64,000 nucleotides of DNA, taken from Cyanobacteria bacterium SBLK. Its GTDB lineage: Bacteria > Cyanobacteriota > Cyanobacteriia > Cyanobacteriales > Spirulinaceae. Shown here piece after piece: positions 59,664-64,000 of this stretch. Where the stretch lies: NCBI GenBank assembly GCA_017746715.1, contig JAGHZQ010000097.1, positions 1 to 64,000 of the forward strand, in the 5' to 3' direction. How positions within the stretch are numbered: the stretch's first letter is position 1; each line of letters begins with the position of its first letter. The notes beneath the pieces are model-generated. The model was not told the origin of the DNA. It ran no database searches and saw only the letters and a list, made by a program, of their open reading frames with translations. The translations under genes were made by a program, and so were the position numbers.

Positions 59664-60578
59664 TTAACCATTCTCTTGCAACCATTCCTCAGCAATGCGC
59701 TTTTCGCGTTCGAGTTGGGGTTGATTGGCTTGAGGATTGGGGAATTGGTCGATTTCTCCTAATGCCTCGTCAAACAATTTTACGGCTTCTCGGACGGTAT
59801 CGGGTTTATTTTCTTTCTTGCCCAATTCATGGAGAATTTGTGCTTTGAGGTAAGTGATTTCTGGATTATCTCCGGTTTGCGATCGCGCTTGTTCGACGCG
59901 GGTGAGGGCTTCTTGAAAGCGTCCTAAATCTCGATAGGCTAAAGCTAAACCGCGATCGCGCAAATAGGCGGGTTTGGCGGTGCGCTCGAAGTTTGCGATC
60001 GCTGTATCTGGACTGGAAAAGGGTAAGTTCACGGCGAGGAGTAACTCCATATAACCCTTGGCCAAGTTCAGCTCGGGATCGTTGGGATCCGCATCTTTTG
60101 CTGCATCAAAGGCTTGGAAAATTCTCTGGAGTTTGGGAACCGCCCCGAGATAATTCTTGTTTTTCAAGACATCGTAAGCCCCTTCGAGCATTAAACCCAC
60201 GCCTTTATAAAGATTCCCCCGCACCGCATCTTTAGACATCAATTGTTCTGCGGCTTCTTTGGTTTTTTCCCCGTGAATTTTCAAGGTTTCCCAATCCCCT
60301 TTATTATAAGCGAGGGCGGCTTGGAGGGCGTGAGCAAGGGGTTCGTTGGCATCTTCGCGTAAGGCGGTTGCGATGAGGCGTTCGGCTTCGCGATAGTCCC
60401 CCTCTTTAAACATGGCTTCAAATACTTCTTCCGTCGCATCGCCGATGGGTTTTTCGGGGCTGCGATCGAAGGGATCTCCCGCAAAAGCGATCGCTCCCCA
60501 ACCGATCGCGGCGATCGCAACGGTAGAAGAAAGCAGGAGGGAAAGCGATCGCGATGGTTTCAATAATCGTTTCAACAT
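59664..60578 (-). CDS. Exported tetratricopeptide-repeat protein
   Basis: The 304-residue protein starts MLKRLLKPSRSLSLLLSSTV with a signal peptide ending near AIAFAG. It then has helical repeats of the TPR type: EVFEAMFKEGDYREAERLIA, PLAHALQAALAYNKGDWETL, ELNLAKGYMELLLAVNLPFS, RDRGLALAYRDLGRFQEALT and PEITYLKAQILHELGKKENK. Probably periplasmic or thylakoid-lumenal, mediating protein contacts. ATG 60578 is chosen because the signal peptide begins there. It faces away from proX. Confidence 0.9.
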   Translation of the reverse strand: MLKRLLKPSRSLSLLLSSTVAIAAIGWGAIAFAGDPFDRSPEKPIGDATEEVFEAMFKEGDYREAERLIATALREDANEPLAHALQAALAYNKGDWETLKIHGEKTKEAAEQLMSKDAVRGNLYKGVGLMLEGAYDVLKNKNYLGAVPKLQRIFQAFDAAKDADPNDPELNLAKGYMELLLAVNLPFSSPDTAIANFERTAKPAYLRDRGLALAYRDLGRFQEALTRVEQARSQTGDNPEITYLKAQILHELGKKENKPDTVREAVKLFDEALGEIDQFPNPQANQPQLEREKRIAEEWLQENG

Positions 60579-60930
60579 GAGAGTTTCCAAAATATTGATA
60601 AGGCAACAACAAAGGTGCAAACCGACGAGAAATTTGCATGATTTCCCATGCTTTTCGTCTCTGGCATCCTGACGGACTTCTATTTACTCGAGTTCCGCAC
60701 CTTTAATGTTCGGCGATCGGCGATCGATTATCAATTAAGAATTGAGGAAGGCTCGTATTTTTAAGCAACTCATGCAGGATATTACCAAGAATCTTGGGCT
60801 GTAGGGGCTTAGACAAATATGGATACGATACTGTAGAGTATATCTTACAATATTGTAAGGAATGAGTGTAGAGAGCATTCTTCTTGGCATCTCTACAAAC
60901 TCGTAAAATAAGCTAATTCATTAAGCGACT
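60579..60930. other. Gene-free divergent region with proX promoter/operators
   Basis: Upstream region of proX copy 1 and the TPR gene. Most of the segment 60771-60930 is repeated upstream of the second proX (62955-63112). It contains the shared line gtaggggcttagacaaatatg and the two palindromes described in the regulatory feature. No ORF of note. Confidence 0.7.
60824..60857 (+). promoter_or_regulatory. Double palindrome upstream of proX copy 1
   Basis: TACGATACTGTA (60824-60835) and TACAATATTGTA (60846-60857, inside the perfect palindrome CTTACAATATTGTAAG) are two near-identical 12-bp palindromes 22 bp apart. The second proX has the same pair at the same spacing (63006 and 63028). They are the likely operator of an osmotic-response regulator. 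Confidence 0.65.
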
Positions 60931-61980
60931 ATGAAACAGTTTTCACTTGCAGTTCTTTTCGCTACTTTACTTTCAGGAGCGATCGCCTGTCAGCCATCTC
61001 CTTCCACCGATGAAAGTTCTTCTCCCGCTTCAAATGAACTTCCGGGTGAAGGGATAACCGTGAAACCCATTCAGACCAATGTCCGAGAAGAATACTTTTC
61101 CGCCGAAATTGTGAGAATCGCCTTAGAAAAGTTAGGTTATGAGGTTGCTGAGCCTGAAGAAGTGGCGACACCTCCGATTCTATATACCGTACTTGCGAAT
61201 GGAGATGTAGACTATACAACGATGAATTGGGAAAAAATTCACACCAAGTTTTATGAAAAGAGTGGGGGTGATGAAAAACTAGCAAAAATGGGAGTTCTGA
61301 TCGGTGATGCACTGCAAGGATATCAAGTTGATAAGAAAACGGCTGAGGAACATAATATTACCAGTTTAGAACAGCTAAAAGATCCGGAAATCGCCAAACT
61401 TTTTGATAGCGATCGCGATGGAAAAGCCGATCTCGCTGGGTGTCCTCCGGGTTGGGGGTGCGAATTGGTTGTCGAACATCATCTAGATGCTTACGATTTG
61501 CGGGATACAGTAGAGCACAATCAAGGAATGTATGGACTTTTAATTGCCGATACAATTACTCGCTACAAACAAGGAGAATCGGTTTTATTTTATACTTGGA
61601 CTCCGATGTGGGTAGGACAGGTTTTAAAACCCGATCGAGATACGATTTGGCTTGAAGTTCCCTATACGGCTCTACCCGAAGAACAAGGAGAAGTCTCAGA
61701 AGAAGAGACGACAGTGGACGGAAAAAATCTCGGTTTTGCCCCCGAGCGCATCAGGATTACGGCTAATAAAAAGTTTATCACTGCCAATCCTGCGGCTAAA
61801 AAGTTATTTGAGTCGATCGCAATTCCTATTGAGGATATGAATGCTCAAAATTTTCGAATACGAGAGGGAGAAGACTCAATGGAAGATATTACTCGTCACG
61901 CTGAGGAGTGGATCGCACAGAATCAAGAGCTTTTTGATGGTTGGATTGAAGAAGCATTACAAGTAGAGTCGGAAAATTAA
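60931..61980 (+). CDS. Glycine betaine/proline-type ABC substrate-binding lipoprotein (ProX-like), copy 1
   Basis: The 349-residue lipoprotein has signal and lipobox MKQFSLAVLFATLLSGAIAC (Cys20). It is a ProX-type binding protein with the tryptophan cage suggested by TMNWEKIHTKFY, PPGWGCELVVEHHLDAYDL and FYTWTPMWVGQVL. A calcium-loop-like DSDRDGKADLAG sits before the second Trp, as in many marine and cyanobacterial ProX proteins. It binds compatible solutes for uptake. ProV and ProW genes are not in the window. It shares promoter and coding similarity with the second copy at 63113. Confidence 0.92.
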   Translation: MKQFSLAVLFATLLSGAIACQPSPSTDESSSPASNELPGEGITVKPIQTNVREEYFSAEIVRIALEKLGYEVAEPEEVATPPILYTVLANGDVDYTTMNWEKIHTKFYEKSGGDEKLAKMGVLIGDALQGYQVDKKTAEEHNITSLEQLKDPEIAKLFDSDRDGKADLAGCPPGWGCELVVEHHLDAYDLRDTVEHNQGMYGLLIADTITRYKQGESVLFYTWTPMWVGQVLKPDRDTIWLEVPYTALPEEQGEVSEEETTVDGKNLGFAPERIRITANKKFITANPAAKKLFESIAIPIEDMNAQNFRIREGEDSMEDITRHAEEWIAQNQELFDGWIEEALQVESEN

Positions 61981-62153
61981 GCGATGGCGATCCTTAGATC
62001 TTAGCGATCGCGATTGATTTCAAACACAACAGCCATCCTTGAGAGGGATTTTAGAAAAATCATAAATCTCGCCCATAAATCTCGCGAGAAGAGATGCAAT
62101 AATTGTAAAATATTTATGGAAAGGTCAAAACACTTAGTACACCTCAGAGTCTT

Positions 62154-62858
62154 ATGGTTATGTTACAAAAATTTATTACACTTTGTAAACTTCCCGATTC
62201 CATCGTTAAAGAGTTGGCATTTTTTCCTTATGAATCCGGAATGATTCTGAATTCTACCGATGCGTTTGTTGCAAGATGGTTGGCTCGTAACAGTCATGCG
62301 ATCGAAGAGGCAATGAAAGAATTGGGAATTTATCATGTTACAATTACCGTCAGAGGTAAAACCTACTGGCCGATCTCCATTGATAAGGACTCTGCTCTTA
62401 AGATTAAGAACGAGGTAGCTGCTATGCCAATTAATATAGAAAATCTCATTGATGTTGATTTAGATTCTCTAGATTTGTCTCGTCCCGATTTGATAATGAC
62501 CGAACTTCAAAACCTAAGATATCCTGCTTACATTACTTTACTAGGAATTGAAGAAAGTCCTTTTTCTAATAATGCTGAAATTCTTCGGATGTCTGAAGCC
62601 CCTCCTTCAAAGTTTCTGAAATATTCTCAGGAACTTATTTATCCTGACGAACTAGAACAGAGAAATCGGCTTTTGCGTCAAGATGGACAATTGAAAGATT
62701 ATTCTTTCAAAGGGATGCGATGGTATAAAGATGGAGAAGATTGGCGCAAAAAAGAAATGACTTTTGTTGTGGACTTTGTTATATGTGAGTTTTGGGGAAA
62801 ACCCGCACGTCTCGGAATTACCAAGCATGAGGAAGAGTCAAGAAAGTTTGTTGATTAA
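62154..62858 (+). CDS. Hypothetical protein with possible PAS-like C-terminus
   Basis: The 234-residue protein (start MVMLQKFITLCKLPDSIVKE; a second ATG lies two codons later) is unfamiliar. The C-terminal portion, LRQDGQLKDYSFKGMRWYKD then VVDFVICEFWGKPARLGIT, resembles the last strands of a PAS domain. The first half is an alpha/beta stretch without known motif. It lies between the two proX copies; a link to osmotic sensing is possible but speculative. Confidence 0.6.
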   Translation: MVMLQKFITLCKLPDSIVKELAFFPYESGMILNSTDAFVARWLARNSHAIEEAMKELGIYHVTITVRGKTYWPISIDKDSALKIKNEVAAMPINIENLIDVDLDSLDLSRPDLIMTELQNLRYPAYITLLGIEESPFSNNAEILRMSEAPPSKFLKYSQELIYPDELEQRNRLLRQDGQLKDYSFKGMRWYKDGEDWRKKEMTFVVDFVICEFWGKPARLGITKHEEESRKFVD

Positions 62859-63005
62859 GTGCCGCGATCGCTATATTGAATATTGTTTTTATTTTTGTGA
62901 CATGAAATGAGATCCCTTTGTTATTGGGAGTGTTTAAATATTTTTAATCGAATTGATGCAGGGTGTTACTAAAATATTGTTTGTAGGGGCTTAGACAAAT
63001 ATGAC

Positions 63006-63039
63006 TACGATATTGTAGAGTAAATCTTGCAATGTCGTA
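63006..63039 (+). promoter_or_regulatory. Double palindrome upstream of proX copy 2
   Basis: TACGATATTGTA (63006-63017) and TGCAATGTCGTA (63028-63039) repeat the copy 1 pair with the same 22-bp offset, inside a broadly conserved upstream region (gtaggggcttagacaaatatg at 62983). The second site has drifted from perfect symmetry. Confidence 0.6.
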
Positions 63040-63112
63040 GAAGATGGGCGTAGAGAGTATTCTCTTTAGCTTCTCGAGCGACTCGCAAAACAATCCAGTT
63101 CCTCAGAGTATC

Positions 63113-64000
63113 ATGAAACAGTTTTCACTTGGAGTGCTTTTGGCTACTTTACTTTCAGGAGCGATCGCCTGTCAGCCATCTCCTTCAACTGATGAAAGTC
63201 CTTCCTCCTCTTTAAATGAACTTCCGGGTGAAGGGATCGAGGTTCAAGCGGTTCATACCAACGACATTTCAGACTACTTTTCAACTGCAATTATCAACAA
63301 AGGCTTAGAAAGGTTAGGTTATGAGATTGAAGAATCAGCAGAAGTTACACCGGGTATCCTGTTTGTTGCTCTTGCAAATAAAGATGTAGACTATACAGCA
63401 ATTCATTGGGAACGACTCCACAACAAATTTTATGAGAAAAGTGGTGGGGATGAGAAACTCGACAAAGTAGGGGCTATTATTGCTGGGATGGTGCAAGGGT
63501 ATCAAATTGATAAAAAAACGGCTGAGGAACATAACATTACTAATTTAGAACAATTAAAAGATCCCGAAGTTGCTAAGCTCTTCGATAGCGATCGCGATGG
63601 GAAAGCCGATCTCGCTGGGTGTCCTCCGGGTTGGGGGTGCGAGTTGGCGATCGAACATCATTTAGATGCTTACGATTTGCGCGATACGGTAGAACACAAT
63701 CAAGGCGCTTATGCTCTTATCATTTCCGATACAATTAATCGTTACAAACAAGGAGAATCGGTTTTATTTTATACTTGGACTCCTCTCTGGGTAGGAGAAC
63801 TCTTAAAACCCGGTAAAGATACGATTTGGTTGGAAGTTCCTTATACCGCTCTACCGGAAGAGCAAGGGAATATCTCAGAAACGGAAACCACTGTGGAAGG
63901 AAAGAATCTTGGTTTTGCAATCGAGCGTATTATGATTACTGCGAATAAAGAGTTTCTTGCTGCGAATCCTGCTGCTAAACAGTTATTTGAACTGATTGAG
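63113..64000 (+). CDS. ProX-like substrate-binding lipoprotein, copy 2 (partial, runs off window)
   Basis: From ATG 63113 the frame is open for 296 codons to the window end. It starts MKQFSLGVLLATLLSGAIAC with the same lipobox and keeps HWERLHNKFYEKSGGDEKL, DSDRDGKADLAGCPPGWGCE and FYTWTPLWVGELL. It is clearly a paralogue of the 60931 gene from a tandem duplication that included the promoter. The tryptophan set is the same, but residues near the first Trp (AIHWERLH versus TTMNWEKIH) differ, so ligand range could differ. The C-terminus lies outside the window. Confidence 0.92.
   Translation, partial: MKQFSLGVLLATLLSGAIACQPSPSTDESPSSSLNELPGEGIEVQAVHTNDISDYFSTAIINKGLERLGYEIEESAEVTPGILFVALANKDVDYTAIHWERLHNKFYEKSGGDEKLDKVGAIIAGMVQGYQIDKKTAEEHNITNLEQLKDPEVAKLFDSDRDGKADLAGCPPGWGCELAIEHHLDAYDLRDTVEHNQGAYALIISDTINRYKQGESVLFYTWTPLWVGELLKPGKDTIWLEVPYTALPEEQGNISETETTVEGKNLGFAIERIMITANKEFLAANPAAKQLFELIE

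Noticed and set aside
62014..62244. 76-codon plus frame overlapping the 62154 gene
   Set aside because: Overlaps the better-supported 234-residue frame and lacks any known pattern.

Overview
The window is chromosomal DNA from a cyanobacterium. The highly iterated palindrome GCGATCGC (HIP1) and its GATCGC sub-motifs occur throughout, inside and between genes. The gene set is also cyanobacterial: a MenE-type ligase for phylloquinone, a Ycf20/DUF565 protein, NrtS, DUF2949, Uma2 proteins, ArsM of the arsenosugar type, a C-DES-like cysteine/cystine lyase and a LabA-like NYN protein. Many heptanucleotide repeats and small hairpin repeats lie between genes, as in filamentous or other large-genome cyanobacteria. 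I cannot name a genus. No rRNA, tRNA, CRISPR array, prophage or intact insertion sequence was recognised.

Layout. 0-2.4 kb: a leucine-rich-repeat protein cut by the window edge and built on 69-bp DNA repeats, a candidate HicA-like toxin/antitoxin pair and a Uma2 protein. 2.6-10.3 kb: menE-cbiA, a membrane sensor histidine kinase, smpB, nrtS, a patatin lipase and a degenerate RNase III-like protein. 10.4-10.7 kb: a decayed DUF433/DUF5615 module. 11-17 kb: two glycosyltransferases and a sugar-nucleotide epimerase in one transcription unit, a Fic protein and a THUMP RNA methyltransferase. 17.5-29 kb: metabolic and stress genes (C-DES-like lyase, a CDGSH/flavodoxin/pirin cluster divergent from an HxlR regulator, glycerate kinase, uspA, pgk, YjbQ, L-2-hydroxyglutarate oxidase, hsp20 followed by what looks like the tail of a lost dnaK). 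29.7-38.6 kb: small and secreted proteins, polA, a membrane-anchored GTPase, an RmlD-like reductase and a hydrolase. 38.5-41.6 kb: a large glycine-rich two-partner-secretion exoprotein. 41.8-50.5 kb: arsM, a ribulokinase-like FGGY kinase, a sulfurtransferase, an NYN nuclease-fold protein and a tandem pseudokinase-kinase. 51-57 kb: an SMP-30 family hydrolase, recJ and a FAD-linked oxidase. 57-59.5 kb: AT-rich accessory genes (HNH protein, nucleotidyltransferase fragment). 59.6-64 kb: a TPR protein and two tandem glycine-betaine-type ProX lipoproteins whose promoters share a pair of palindromes spaced exactly 22 bp.

The most unusual items are: the pseudokinase-kinase fusion with a large sensor-like C-terminus; a two-domain RNase III-like protein lacking the catalytic acidic residues and placed upstream of a patatin; a family of three small DRYGL proteins within 13 kb; duplicated proX genes with a shared double operator; an orphan membrane-tethered GTPase; and an HNH/nucleotidyltransferase pair separated by a MITE-like element. 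Several toxin/antitoxin and Uma2 remnants show ongoing decay of accessory modules. All functional statements rest on motifs read by eye; no database search was possible.
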